From positions 1 through 61,657 of the forward strand of contig JASHUM010000063.1 in assembly GCA_030040015.1 (NCBI GenBank): a stretch of DNA of 61,657 nt, written 5' to 3'. Position 1 is the first letter of the stretch. Each line of letters starts with the position of its first letter. This document shows, piece after piece, positions 42,637 through 53,165 of the stretch. The notes under the pieces were generated by a model that was given only the letters and a program-made list of their open reading frames with translations, had not been told where the DNA came from and made no database searches. The translations under genes were made by a program, and so were the position numbers. Origin of the DNA: Acidimicrobiales bacterium. Its GTDB lineage: Bacteria; Actinomycetota; Acidimicrobiia; Acidimicrobiales; UBA8190.

Positions 42637-44915
42637 CGTCGGTCCCTGGCGCGGACCAACTCGACGACGCGGACGAGCTCCTGCACGTCTATCGGCTTCG
42701 TGAGATAGGCGATGGCGCCGGCGGACTGGAGTGCCCGGATCTGGTTCGGCGTGGCATCAGCAGTGACGACCGCCACCGGGACGTCGGCGAGATCGGGATC
42801 CTCCCGGAGCCGTTCGAGGACCTCCGCCCCGGTCATGTCGGGGAGGTGGAGGTCGAGGAGCACGAGGTCGGGGCGGTGCTCACGAGCCAGGTCCAATCCG
42901 AGGCTGCCGTACATCGCCGCTCGCAATTCGATCGTCCCGAGGCGGGCCAGAATCTGCTCGACCAGCTCCAGGTTGGCCAGGTTGTCCTCGATGTGGAGAA
43001 CCCTGAGGTCCGTTCCGGATCCCTCTTGGCGCCGGGGCATCCGCTCGGTGGGTTGGCGCGTGGCCCGGGCAGCAGCTGTGGCAGACAGCGTCACCGTGAA
43101 GACGGCGCCCGATTCCCGCTCGGAGGAGAGCTCGATGGCGCCGCCCATCTGCTCTACCAGGTGCTTCGACAGGGTGAGACCGACGCCGGTCCCCTGGACC
43201 CCGCTGCGCTCGGCCCCCAATCGGTCGAAGGGACGGAAGACTCGCTCGGCGTCCTCGGGGGCGATCCCGGGGCCGTCGTCGGCCACCGAGATGCGAACAC
43301 GGTCCCCGTCGCGAGCCACCAAGACAGCGACGGCGCCTTCAGCGTGGTTGTACTTGACCCCGTTGGAGAGCAGATTGAGAAGCACTTGCAGGAGACGCTG
43401 GCGGTCCGCCAGGACATGGGTGTCCTCTTCGACGTCCAAATGGAGCTCGAGGCTGATCGAGCGGTCCTCAGCCAGGGGCCTGGACAAGTCGACGGCGTCG
43501 CCCACTACCTCGGCGATCGGCACAGCCTCGAGGGAAAGCTCGATGCGGCCCGACTCGATACGGGTGATGTCGAGGACCTCGTCGATGAGATTGAGCAGGT
43601 GCTGCCCGGCACGCAGGATGTGGCCGACGGCCTGAGCTTGCTCGCCTTGGACGCCGTCGAGCTCGAGGAGCTGGGCGAAGCCGAGCACCGAGTTGAGAGG
43701 CGTGCGTAGCTCGTGGCTCATTCGCGAGAGGAACTCGCTCTTGGACGTGCTCGCACTCTCGGCCTCGGCTAGTGCTGCCTGGAGCTCGGCCTCGAAGGCG
43801 AGGTCCGCCGACACATCTCGGCACACCACCACGGCACCTTCGGTACGCCCGTCCTCCCTGACGATCGCCTGTCCCCGGGTGTCCAGCGTCACCCATCGAC
43901 CGTCGCTGTGGCGCACCCGGTAACGCAGATCGAGTTGTGACTGCTCCTGACGCAGGAGGCGGCCGTACTCCTCGTACACCGTCGGGATGTCCTCCCGGTG
44001 CACGAGAGCCTCGAGATCATCGTGCACCGGTCTTTCGATCTCGTACCCGAGGATGCGCGACGCCGCTTGGCTCACTTCCGTAACTCGTCCCCGGTCGTCG
44101 AGGATGGTCACGATGTCCGGACTGGCACTGACGATGGTGTCGAGCAGTCGCTCGCGCTCCGCCAAGCGCCCTTCTGCCGCGCTTCGGCTCGAGATGTCAG
44201 CGGCGATGGTTGCCGTGCCGATGACCTGCCCATCGTCGTCGCTCACCGGGAACACGGTCGTCATGAAGGTGTGCGGGCCGTCGTCCATTTCGACCACTTC
44301 GTCGGTGGTCACCGGCCTGCCTTCGGCGAGGGCCCGTACCGACGGTCCTGCACCGGGGGAGGGGTGAGGAGCCCAGACGTCGTCGGCTTGGCGCCCGACG
44401 ATCTCGGCGCGCTCCCGACCCACCAATCGGGCGAACGCATCGTTCACCATGACGTAACGACGATCGTGGTCCTCCACCGAGATCGCCGCGTCGGAGTGGT
44501 CGAGGATCGCCCGGATGAGCTTCTCGTTGCGGGCCAGGTCCGCCTGGGTCCGGCGCCGCTCGGTCACGTCGCGCGCTGCGCCGTAGAGGAGCGCACTTGT
44601 CGGGTCCCAGGTCCCTGACCATTCGAGCCAACGCCAGCCGCCGTCCTTGGTTCGGCACCGCACCTCGAGTGTGAGCGCGGATCCGTCTCGGGGGAAGTCC
44701 TCCAAGTCGTCGGTGGGGGAACCCAGGTCCTCGGGGTGCACCAGGCTGGCCAGGTCGACCTGGCGGAGCTCGTCGGCCTTGTAGCCCAGGACGGCACCTA
44801 CCGACGGGTTGCACCACACCAAGCCGCCCTGCGGCTCGAAAACCCCGAAGAGCTCGCTCGACAGCTCGAAGAAGACGCTCAGATCCTCGTCACTCAGCTG
44901 CTCGGTGTCGCCCAA
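42633..44915 (-). CDS. Hybrid sensor histidine kinase, paralogue of the next gene
   Basis: A 760-residue hybrid kinase with the same order as its neighbour: three PAS domains (about 15-380), the H-box KSEFLSRMSHELRTPLN, N-box LLSNGVKYN, G-box DDGPGIAPED and GTGVGLTLSKH, then a receiver with LVLLDLHLPDMTG. The near-identical H-box and receiver suggest a tandem duplication followed by divergence of the PAS inputs. No membrane helix is seen, so the signal is cytoplasmic. The 207-bp gap to the thioesterase should contain the promoter. Confidence 0.93.
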   Translation of the reverse strand: MGDTEQLSDEDLSVFFELSSELFGVFEPQGGLVWCNPSVGAVLGYKADELRQVDLASLVHPEDLGSPTDDLEDFPRDGSALTLEVRCRTKDGGWRWLEWSGTWDPTSALLYGAARDVTERRRTQADLARNEKLIRAILDHSDAAISVEDHDRRYVMVNDAFARLVGRERAEIVGRQADDVWAPHPSPGAGPSVRALAEGRPVTTDEVVEMDDGPHTFMTTVFPVSDDDGQVIGTATIAADISSRSAAEGRLAERERLLDTIVSASPDIVTILDDRGRVTEVSQAASRILGYEIERPVHDDLEALVHREDIPTVYEEYGRLLRQEQSQLDLRYRVRHSDGRWVTLDTRGQAIVREDGRTEGAVVVCRDVSADLAFEAELQAALAEAESASTSKSEFLSRMSHELRTPLNSVLGFAQLLELDGVQGEQAQAVGHILRAGQHLLNLIDEVLDITRIESGRIELSLEAVPIAEVVGDAVDLSRPLAEDRSISLELHLDVEEDTHVLADRQRLLQVLLNLLSNGVKYNHAEGAVAVLVARDGDRVRISVADDGPGIAPEDAERVFRPFDRLGAERSGVQGTGVGLTLSKHLVEQMGGAIELSSERESGAVFTVTLSATAAARATRQPTERMPRRQEGSGTDLRVLHIEDNLANLELVEQILARLGTIELRAAMYGSLGLDLAREHRPDLVLLDLHLPDMTGAEVLERLREDPDLADVPVAVVTADATPNQIRALQSAGAIAYLTKPIDVQELVRVVELVRARDRR

Positions 44916-45122
44916 GGGTGCCGTCCTCGCGACGGGCCGGCACGGCGCCGACCGTCGTCAACGGTATCGGCACAGATTGGCCGTGCCTAGAGCCTGGGTC
45001 GGCGGCTTTGGACACCCTCCGTGGCCGCCCGGCGGTCGATTCCCGGTCGATCTCGGGGACCGGAGCGCCAGGGGATCGAGGCCCGAAATGCCGCCAGTCG
45101 AGGCAGAAGACGCCGAAGGCAG

Positions 45123-45893
45123 CTATCCCGGTCCCGGTTCGCTGTGACCGGTGACCACCTGGAGAAATCGCTCGGGCACCAGCTCGATGAAGATCCCCTC
45201 TGCCTCGGCGAGCAGCTCCTCCCCAAGGAAGATGGCCCCCCAGGTCGTGATCTTGCGACGCTCGCGCCCCAGGCAGCGGGCCTCGAGGCGGAGCAACGAC
45301 CGTAGCGGCGTAGGGCGGCGGTACCGGATGGTGAGGGTGCCGGTCATACCGGGACACCCGGCAGCGATGTTGGTGGCCCCGAGCAGCTCGTCGAAGACCA
45401 TGGCGATCACACCCCCGTGCACGCAGGTGGGTGGGCCTTCGTACTGGTAGTCGAAGTAGGCCGTGCCTCGGAGCCCGCCGCCTGCGGCGAGCTCGACCTT
45501 CACCGGCGGTGAGATGGGGTTGGCGAAACCGACCACCGGACTGGTCGGGAAGAAGTCCTGAGGCTCGCCCGAGGGGTCCGGCGGCCTGCGGGACCGGCGC
45601 CCGGGCCCGGCGACCGCCTCGAGTCGTTCTGCCACAGACTCGAGGAGACGAACAGCTTCGTCGAGTTCCTCGTCGTCGATCGGACTGCCCACCAAGGTGG
45701 TGGTGATGCGCCGGACAGCGGCGGCGGCGGCAAATCGGTGATCCCCACCGGGTCCTGACACCGATGGACGACGATGGCGGCTCGAAGACAGCGCCGGGCT
45801 CCCCGCCCGGGAGATCCCGAAATCGGAGACTCCTTCCTTGAACGAGGTGGCGCCGGGCGCGTCGGCGCTGGTGTCGTCGTCGGTCGAGCTCAA
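45123..45893 (-). CDS. Hotdog-fold acyl-CoA thioesterase (PaaI-like)
   Basis: A 256-residue protein. The C-terminal half holds a PaaI-type hotdog domain: TCVHGGVIAMVFDELLGATNIAAG (conserved HGG and acidic residue) and TLTIRYRRPTPL. The N-terminal 110 residues are low in similarity and may be partly disordered. It should hydrolyse an acyl-CoA thioester, and its place after echA19 and fadA5 suggests release of CoA during side-chain oxidation. The TTG at 45893 is the first start in frame, 6 bp behind echA19, but a shorter form is possible. Confidence 0.75.
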   Translation of the reverse strand: MSSTDDDTSADAPGATSFKEGVSDFGISRAGSPALSSSRHRRPSVSGPGGDHRFAAAAAVRRITTTLVGSPIDDEELDEAVRLLESVAERLEAVAGPGRRSRRPPDPSGEPQDFFPTSPVVGFANPISPPVKVELAAGGGLRGTAYFDYQYEGPPTCVHGGVIAMVFDELLGATNIAAGCPGMTGTLTIRYRRPTPLRSLLRLEARCLGRERRKITTWGAIFLGEELLAEAEGIFIELVPERFLQVVTGHSEPGPG

Positions 45894-45899
45894 GAAGGT

Positions 45900-46694
45900 C
45901 TACCGCCGGCGATAGACGGGAAGCCGCTTCTCGGCGAACGCCTTCTGGCCCTCGGCGGCATCCTCGGTGGCGAAGATGGGCATGCCGATCTCGAGCTCGA
46001 CCTTGAGCGCCTCCGGCTCGGGAAGGCTGTCGGTCTCGCGCACCGATCGCTTGATGGCCTCCACGGCCAGGGGCCCGTTGGCACCGATCACCTCGGCGAT
46101 GGACAGAGCCTCGTCCAGCGCGGTGCCGTCGGGCACGACGCGGCCGATGAGCCCGATGCGCAGCGCCTCCTCGGCGCTCACCTCCCGCGCTGTGAGCAGC
46201 AGGTCCATGGCCACGGTGTAGGGGATCTGCCTGCGAAGGCGCACGGTGGATCCACCCAGTGGGAACAGACCTCGCCGAGCTTCGAACACACCGAACTTCG
46301 CCCCGGCGGCTGCCACACGGATGTCGGTCGCCTGGAGGATCTCGGTCCCTCCTGCCACCGCCCACCCCTCGACGGCAGCGATGAGGGGCTTGCGGAGCTG
46401 GTAATGGCGCAGGAGTGCCTTCCAGTGGAGATCGGGGTCGGATTGCATGCGGTCGTGGTAGCGATCGGCGTCGGGTCCCGACATCGACTTCAGGTCCATT
46501 CCAGAACAGAACGTCCCGCCGGCACCCGTCAGGATGGCGCACCGGATGTCGTCGTCATCGTCGATCTCCTCCCAGGCGTCCGCCATTCCGACCAGCATGG
46601 GCAAGCTCAAGGCGTTCTTGGCCTCGGGCCGGTTCATGGTCACGATGGCGGTGGTGCCCCGCCGCTCGAACAAGAGGTGCTCCGTGCCGGCCAT
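45900..46694 (-). CDS. echA19: EchA19-like enoyl-CoA hydratase
   Basis: A 264-residue crotonase. AILTGAGGTFCSGMDLKSM holds the oxyanion-hole loop, and LIAAVEGWAVAGGTEILQATDIRVA, FEARRGLFPLGGSTVRLRRQIPYTVA and the C-terminal AFAEKRLPVY closely follow what I know of mycobacterial EchA19, which hydrates the enoyl-CoA of the cholesterol side chain. The ATG at 46694 has GGGAGAAGG upstream; a GTG one codon earlier is possible. It lies 15 bp behind the fadA5-like gene in one operon. Confidence 0.87.
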   Translation of the reverse strand: MAGTEHLLFERRGTTAIVTMNRPEAKNALSLPMLVGMADAWEEIDDDDDIRCAILTGAGGTFCSGMDLKSMSGPDADRYHDRMQSDPDLHWKALLRHYQLRKPLIAAVEGWAVAGGTEILQATDIRVAAAGAKFGVFEARRGLFPLGGSTVRLRRQIPYTVAMDLLLTAREVSAEEALRIGLIGRVVPDGTALDEALSIAEVIGANGPLAVEAIKRSVRETDSLPEPEALKVELEIGMPIFATEDAAEGQKAFAEKRLPVYRRR

Positions 46695-46709
46695 CACACC
46701 TTCTCCCTG

Positions 46710-47966
<1,257 letters not shown>

Positions 47967-49124
47967 CTATCCGAGTAGCTGCTTGGCGATGACGACACGC
48001 TGGATCTGGTTCGTCCCTTCGTAGATCTGGGTGATCTTGGCGTCACGCATGGCACGCTCGACCGGGAAGTCGGTGGTGTACCCGTATCCCCCGAGGAGCT
48101 GCACGGCATCGGTCGTCACCGCCATGGCGGTGTCAGAGGCGAAGCACTTGGCCATGGCTCCGGTCATGGTGAGCTCGCCTCCCGGATCGCCGGCGTCGAC
48201 GATGCTGCACGCCCGGTACACCAACGTGCGGGCAGCCTCCAGTCGCATGGCCATGTCGGCCACCATGAAACGCAGACCTTGGAACTCGGCAATGGCCTGG
48301 CCGAAGGCCTTGCGCCCCTGGAGATAGCGAGCCGCGTGGTCCAGAGCGCCCTGGGCGATCCCCACTGCCTGGGCGCCGATGATGGGACGGCTCCTGTCGA
48401 GGGTGTGCATGGCGATGGTGAAGCCCTGCCCCTCTTCGCCGATCCGGTTGGACATCGGCACGCGGACGTCGTCGAGCACGATCTCCCCTGTGGGACTCCC
48501 CCGCAGCCCCATCTTGTGCTCGAGCTTGGCCACCCGCACGCCCCAGTCCGCTTCGACGAGGAAGCAGGTGATCCCCCGGTGGCCGGCGTCGGGATCGCTC
48601 TTGGCGAAGACCGTGTAGGTGTCGGACACGCCGGCGTTCGTGATCCAGTACTTGGCGCCTGACAGGACGTAGTGGTCCCCGTCGCGGACGGCCCGGCACC
48701 GCATGGCGGCCACATCGCTGCCGGCGTCGGCCTCCGACAGGCAGTAGCTGCCCTGCGCCCCGCCACTGGCGACTGCGGGGAGGTAGCGACGTTTCAGCTC
48801 CTCGGTGCCCCAGTTCATGATCGGGATCATGCTCAGCCTGGAGATGAGCATGGTCACGGCGGTCGAGGCGCACACGCGGGCCAGTTCTTCGACCATGATC
48901 GCCTGCGTCACGTGGTCGGCTCCCGCCCCGCCATAGGCAACGGGGATCCCCAGCGCCGAGAGCTCCATGTCCACCGAGGCCTTGAACCCGTCCCAGGGGA
49001 ACGCGGCCTCGGCGTCGACCTGGGCCGCATGAGGGGCGATGCGCTCCTCGCACATCTGGCGGAGAGCCGAGCGGAACTCCAGCTGGGTGTCGGTGAGGCG
49101 GAAGCTCGTCGGCTGATCATCCAT
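47967..49124 (-). CDS. Acyl-CoA dehydrogenase at the end of the leuB operon
   Basis: A 385-residue classical acyl-CoA dehydrogenase with SYCLSEADAGSDVAAMRC (FAD/substrate contact), YWITNAGVSDTY, and IYEGTNQIQRVVIAKQLLG at the C-terminus, where the short-chain enzymes carry the catalytic glutamate of YEGT. It is more like general FadE25 or branched-chain acyl-CoA enzymes than the steroid subunits. The ATG lies 5 bp after the alpha/beta hydrolase stop, placing it at the end of the leuB-ilvE-cimA transcription unit. A role in branched acyl-CoA metabolism is an inference from that linkage. Confidence 0.88.
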   Translation of the reverse strand: MDDQPTSFRLTDTQLEFRSALRQMCEERIAPHAAQVDAEAAFPWDGFKASVDMELSALGIPVAYGGAGADHVTQAIMVEELARVCASTAVTMLISRLSMIPIMNWGTEELKRRYLPAVASGGAQGSYCLSEADAGSDVAAMRCRAVRDGDHYVLSGAKYWITNAGVSDTYTVFAKSDPDAGHRGITCFLVEADWGVRVAKLEHKMGLRGSPTGEIVLDDVRVPMSNRIGEEGQGFTIAMHTLDRSRPIIGAQAVGIAQGALDHAARYLQGRKAFGQAIAEFQGLRFMVADMAMRLEAARTLVYRACSIVDAGDPGGELTMTGAMAKCFASDTAMAVTTDAVQLLGGYGYTTDFPVERAMRDAKITQIYEGTNQIQRVVIAKQLLG

Positions 49125-49129
49125 CGGGG

Positions 49130-50017
49130 TCAGTCTCCCAGGGTTGCCAAGTGGTCGAGGAGCAGGGCGTTGAGCGCGTCGGAGGCGGTCTCAGGGATCC
49201 AGTGGCTCACACCCTCGAGCACTTCGAAGCGGTACGGGCCCTTGACGAACCGGGCACAGTCCTCGGCGGCCCGCCGGCCGATGGCGATGTCCTCGCTCGA
49301 CCACACGTACATGGTCGGCACCTCGACCAGCCCCACGTCCGAGACCTCGTGGGCGTCCATGGCCCGGTACCAGTTGAGCGCGGCGGTGAGGGCGCCCGGC
49401 TGACGCATGGCCGCCACGAACTCGGCGATCTCGGGAGCCTCGGGCGGCATGCCGCTCCGGTGGAACATGGCCCGTAAGCCGTCACCACTCCCGTCCTCCC
49501 CCAACAACAGCCGCTCGGCCACGTTCCCCGGTTGCCGGAACACACCGATGTACGACGATCGGCTCGATTGATCGGCGTCCCCGGACGACAGCACACCGGC
49601 GAAGGCGGAAGGGTGCGGGACCGACACGGCCGTGAGCGAACGAACCCGGTCCGGGTGCCGTGCTGCCAACACCCAAGCCACCATGGCACCCCAGTCGTGG
49701 CCGACCAGGTCGAAGCGGTCCATGCCCTGTGCGTCTGCCACGGCGAGGGCGTCGTCGACGAGCCCTCCCAACCGGTAGTCCGAGACCTGGGGCAGGCGGG
49801 CTCCAGGCGAATAGCCCCGCTGGTCGAAGGCGAGGGCTCGCATGCCCGACGCGCCAAGAGCCTCGACCTGGTGCTGCCAGGACGCCGAGGTTTGCGGAAA
49901 GCCGTGGAGCAGCAGCACCTCCCGCGCCCCCGGCGGCCCGGCGGCCCTGGCGTCGAAGACCATTCCTCGAACGTGCACCTGGAAGCGATCGACCACCCCG
50001 TCCGGCGAGTCGCCCAC
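49130..50017 (-). CDS. Alpha/beta hydrolase (epoxide hydrolase-like)
   Basis: A 295-residue alpha/beta hydrolase. LLLHGFPQTSASW is the oxyanion-hole HG motif, FDLVGHDWGAMVAW carries the nucleophile Asp in the HDWG elbow typical of epoxide hydrolases and dehalogenases, and VSHWIPETA holds the catalytic histidine. An Asp nucleophile fits epoxide hydrolase chemistry better than esterase. The GTG at 50017 has GAGGAG upstream and is 9 bp behind the hypothetical gene. Confidence 0.85.
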   Translation of the reverse strand: MGDSPDGVVDRFQVHVRGMVFDARAAGPPGAREVLLLHGFPQTSASWQHQVEALGASGMRALAFDQRGYSPGARLPQVSDYRLGGLVDDALAVADAQGMDRFDLVGHDWGAMVAWVLAARHPDRVRSLTAVSVPHPSAFAGVLSSGDADQSSRSSYIGVFRQPGNVAERLLLGEDGSGDGLRAMFHRSGMPPEAPEIAEFVAAMRQPGALTAALNWYRAMDAHEVSDVGLVEVPTMYVWSSEDIAIGRRAAEDCARFVKGPYRFEVLEGVSHWIPETASDALNALLLDHLATLGD

Positions 50018-50026
50018 GACGACTCC

Positions 50027-50545
50027 TCAGGATTGCGTGGCCAGGAGCATCCGCCAATCAGGCAATCGGGCATGCACCTGGTCGGGGCCGAGCCGGAGCG
50101 TCTCCTCGGGGACCGAGTCGACGATTCGCCGTTGCTGCTCGTAGTGATGGGCGGCGCCCCGGAACAGCGAGGTCCGCAGGGCCACGAGGTCTTCCGGTGC
50201 CCCGCCCAGGAACCCGAAGAGGACCAACGCCATCTCGATGTCCTTGGCCACCGGGGCACGGCCGAACAGGGCGGCCCGGGCGCTGGCCACACCGGCGGCT
50301 CCCACGAGAGCGTCGTCGACGGTCACACCGTGGCTGGTTTCGAGGCGCTCGGCGAAGAGCCGATGGGCCAGCAGCAAGCCGTAGCCCTGGTCGGGGCCGG
50401 GAACCCCGAGCTCCCTTCCCTTGGGCTGGCCTGGGGTTCGCAGGTCGGCCACCCGGTCGGGCTTCCACGGCAGCGGCGTGCGCAGCCGGTATGCGGGTCG
50501 GACCTGGTCGGCTTCGACGATGGGGACGTAACTGGGCTGGGTCAT
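50027..50545 (-). CDS. Hypothetical protein in the leuB operon
   Basis: A 172-residue soluble protein with no recognised motif. It is proline-rich at the start (RTPLPWKPDRVADLRTPG), helical in the middle (GVASARAALFGRAPVAKDIEMALVLFGFLGG) and ends with RLPDWRMLLATQS. The ATG at 50545 has CCGAGGAGCG in front and overlaps the stop of a 7-codon mini-ORF (see 50542). It lies in the middle of a six-gene operon, so it is likely expressed. I do not recognise its family. Confidence 0.65.
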   Translation of the reverse strand: MTQPSYVPIVEADQVRPAYRLRTPLPWKPDRVADLRTPGQPKGRELGVPGPDQGYGLLLAHRLFAERLETSHGVTVDDALVGAAGVASARAALFGRAPVAKDIEMALVLFGFLGGAPEDLVALRTSLFRGAAHHYEQQRRIVDSVPEETLRLGPDQVHARLPDWRMLLATQS

Positions 50546-50576
50546 CGCTCCTCGGGTGAGGTCATCGTTCCTCGGG
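50537..50576. repeat. Tandem 20-bp duplication of the cimA stop / ribosome-site junction
   Basis: Two adjacent 20-bp units (50537-50556 and 50557-50576) share CCCGAGGA[A/G]CGATGACC on the minus strand, a Shine-Dalgarno sequence plus ATG. A third, weaker copy (CCGAGGAGCGACG) lies inside cimA just upstream. The duplication has created two consecutive ATGA stop/start overlaps. Confidence 0.8.
50542..50565 (-). CDS. Seven-residue mini-ORF between cimA and the hypothetical gene
   Basis: ATG at 50565 overlaps the cimA stop (ATGA) and encodes MTSPEER; its TGA overlaps the ATG of the hypothetical gene (ATGA). It has its own GAGGAA upstream. cimA also ends in PEER, showing that the mini-ORF arose from the 20-bp duplication. 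It may act only as a translation relay. Confidence 0.4.
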   Translation of the reverse strand: MTSPEER

Positions 50577-52244
50577 GTGCAGGCGTCGCTCCTCGGACGC
50601 AGCTGGAGGAGCGGCTCGGCGGAGCAGACCGTAGACGATCGAGTCGAACAGGGCCTGCCAGGAGGCCTCGATCACGTTCTCCGACACACCGATGGTGGTC
50701 CACACCCGGTCGCCGTCGGTGGTGTCGATGAGGACCCTCGTGACCGCCGCCGTGCCCGTGCCGGAGTCGAGCACCCGCACCCGGTAGTCGACGAGATGGA
50801 TGCCGGCCAACTCCGGATAGTGGCCCCCGATGGCCGAGCGCAGCGCGGAGTCGAGGGCGTTGACCGGTCCGTTGCCCTCGGCCACGGCGAGGACGCGGCG
50901 TTCGCCAATGCGGACCTTCACCGTCGCCTCGGTGAGATGTCCCCGGTCGTGGTCGGCGATCACCCGGTACGAGTCGAGCTCGAAGTAGCCCGGCTCCCAT
51001 CCGGTGGCCCGCCGGAGCAGCAACTCGAGAGAGCCGTCGGCGACCTCGAAGTGGTACCCCCGGTGCTCGAGGTGCTTCAACGTGTCGAGCACCTCGGTCA
51101 GAGCCTCGGAGTCGAGCTCGAGACCGAGTTCCTCGGCTTTGAGTGCCAACGTCGATCTTCCCGCCATCTCGGAGACGACGAAGCGCGTGCCGTTACCCAC
51201 CAGGTCCGGCGGCACGTGTTCGTACGCATCGCGCCGCCGGGCGATGGCGCTCGTGTGCAGGCCCGCCTTGTGCGCAAAGGCGGCCGACCCGACGTACGGC
51301 TGTTGCGGATTCGGCGCCATGTTGACGAGCTCGGCTATGTGGTGCGAGACGGGGGTGACGCGCTCGAGGCGGTCATCGGGGATGGTCCGCACCCTGAGCT
51401 TGAGCGCCAGGTTGGGGATGGTGGCCGAGAGGTCGGCGTTCCCGGTGCGCTCTCCGTAGCCGTTGATGCATCCCTGGACGTGGGTGGCTCCAGCCCGGAC
51501 GGCGGCGAGCGAGTTGGCTACGGCACAACCGGAGTCGTTGTGGAAGTGCACCCCCACCTGGGTGTCGAAGGTGCCGGCGACTTCGCGCACGATGCGCTCG
51601 GCGTCGTGCGGCAGCGTTCCTCCGTTTGTGTCGCACAACACCAGGGCCTCGGCCCCCGCCTCTGCCGCCGCCCGCAACACGGCCAGCGAGAACTCCCGGT
51701 TGTCCCGGAACCCGTCGAAGAAGTGCTCGGCGTCGAAGAAGACCCGCAACCCGTGGGCACGCAGGAAATCGACCGAGTCGGAAGCCATGGCCAGCGCCTC
51801 TTCGAGGGTGGCGCGCAGAGCCTCCTTCACGTGGAGCTCCGAGGCCTTGGCCACGATGCACACCGCCTCGGTGTTGGCCTTGACCAGCTGACGGAGCACC
51901 TCGTCTTCCGCAGCTCGCACCCCGGAACGCCGGGTCGAGCCGAAGGCAACCAATGTGGCCGTGGACAGGCGAAGCTCGGCCGGAGCCCTGGCGAAGAACT
52001 CCTCGTCCTTCGGATTGGCGCCGGGCCAGCCGCCCTCGATGTAGGCAACCCCGAGGTGATCGAGCTGCTCGGCCACGCGCAGCTTGTCGTCGACGGAGAG
52101 GGACAGTCCCTCCTGCTGGGAGCCATCGCGCAGGGTGGTATCGAAGATGTCCACCGCCTCGGGCAACTCCGTGAGTTCGTGGTCGTGGCTGGCTCGCCGG
52201 TGACGGTGGGCGGCAAGCGGGGCTAGGGAGGGGTCATCCGACAT
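50562..52244 (-). CDS. cimA: Citramalate synthase CimA
   Basis: A 560-residue DRE-TIM metallolyase. [19 protein letters not shown] is the metal-binding start of the barrel, VGVHFHNDSGCAVANSLAA carries the HxH ligands, and GYGERTGNADL follows. The SQQEG variant in place of EQSPG, together with IEGGWPGANPKDEEFF, marks the CimA group rather than isopropylmalate synthase. A C-terminal LeuA-type regulatory domain is present. It makes citramalate from pyruvate and acetyl-CoA for isoleucine. The ATG at 52244 overlaps the ilvE stop by 11 bp. Confidence 0.92.
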   Translation of the reverse strand: MSDDPSLAPLAAHRHRRASHDHELTELPEAVDIFDTTLRDGSQQEGLSLSVDDKLRVAEQLDHLGVAYIEGGWPGANPKDEEFFARAPAELRLSTATLVAFGSTRRSGVRAAEDEVLRQLVKANTEAVCIVAKASELHVKEALRATLEEALAMASDSVDFLRAHGLRVFFDAEHFFDGFRDNREFSLAVLRAAAEAGAEALVLCDTNGGTLPHDAERIVREVAGTFDTQVGVHFHNDSGCAVANSLAAVRAGATHVQGCINGYGERTGNADLSATIPNLALKLRVRTIPDDRLERVTPVSHHIAELVNMAPNPQQPYVGSAAFAHKAGLHTSAIARRRDAYEHVPPDLVGNGTRFVVSEMAGRSTLALKAEELGLELDSEALTEVLDTLKHLEHRGYHFEVADGSLELLLRRATGWEPGYFELDSYRVIADHDRGHLTEATVKVRIGERRVLAVAEGNGPVNALDSALRSAIGGHYPELAGIHLVDYRVRVLDSGTGTAAVTRVLIDTTDGDRVWTTIGVSENVIEASWQALFDSIVYGLLRRAAPPAASEERRLHPEER

Positions 52245-53163
52245 ACTCGAGCCAGTCCTTGTACCGATCGACCTCGCCTCGCACGGCGGCGAAGTAGGTC
52301 TGCTGGATCTGGGTGGTGATCGGGCCTGGGCGGCCGTCACCCACCATACGGTCGTCGACCTCCCGGATGGGCACCACCTCGGCCGCGGTCCCGGTCAGGA
52401 AGGCTTCATCGGCGGTGTACAGATCGGTTCGCACCAGGGCCTCGTGCGACACCTCGACCCCCAGGTCGGCGGCGATCGTCTCCACCGACTGCTGGGTGAT
52501 CCCGGCCAGGGCACCCGACGCGGAGGTGGGTGGGGTGAGGATGCGACCTCCGCGCACCACGAACACGTTCTCCCCGGTGCACTCGGAGACGCGACCATCG
52601 GGGGCGAGCAGCAACGCCTCGTCGTAGCCGGCTTTGAGCGCCTCGACCTTGGCCAACGAGGAGTTCACGTACATCCCCGTGCCCTTGGCGGCGGTGGGAA
52701 CGGCGTTGGGATCGTGGCGCTGCCAGGACGAGACTTTCAGCCGGATCCCGTTACGGATCCCCTCGTCGCCGAGATAGGTCCCCCACGACCAGGCGGCCAC
52801 GGCGACGCGAACGGCGCACGGGAGCGGGTTGAGCCCCATCTCGCCGTCTCCCAGGAAGATGAGAGGCCTGATGTAGCAGCCCTGGTCGAGGCCGTTGACC
52901 CTCACCACTTCCTTGCTTGCCCGCACGAGGTCGGCGGACGAGAAGGGGACGTCCATGAGAAAGACCTTGGCCGAGGAGAACAGGCGGTTGATGTGATCGG
53001 TGAGCCGGAACACCGCCACCCCCGAGGAGGTCGGATAGGCACGGATGCCCTCGAACACCCCGGAGCCGTAGTGCAGCGAGTGAGTGAGCACGTGGACGTT
53101 GGCGTCGTCCCAGTCGACCAGTTCGCCGTCGAACCAGATCTTCTCGGTCGGGGTGATGGGCAC
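52234..53163 (-). CDS. ilvE: Branched-chain amino acid aminotransferase IlvE
   Basis: A 309-residue fold-type IV PLP aminotransferase. IWFDGELVDWDDANVHVLTHSLHYGSGVFEG starts it (core YGSGVFEGIRAY), and GTGMYVNSSLAKVEALKAGYDEALLL and GRVSECTGENVF are the later signatures. It catalyses the last step of leucine, isoleucine and valine synthesis. The start at 53163 lies 2 bp after the leuB stop, so the two are co-translated. Confidence 0.94.
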   Translation of the reverse strand: MPITPTEKIWFDGELVDWDDANVHVLTHSLHYGSGVFEGIRAYPTSSGVAVFRLTDHINRLFSSAKVFLMDVPFSSADLVRASKEVVRVNGLDQGCYIRPLIFLGDGEMGLNPLPCAVRVAVAAWSWGTYLGDEGIRNGIRLKVSSWQRHDPNAVPTAAKGTGMYVNSSLAKVEALKAGYDEALLLAPDGRVSECTGENVFVVRGGRILTPPTSASGALAGITQQSVETIAADLGVEVSHEALVRTDLYTADEAFLTGTAAEVVPIREVDDRMVGDGRPGPITTQIQQTYFAAVRGEVDRYKDWLEYVG

Positions 53164-53165
53164 GG

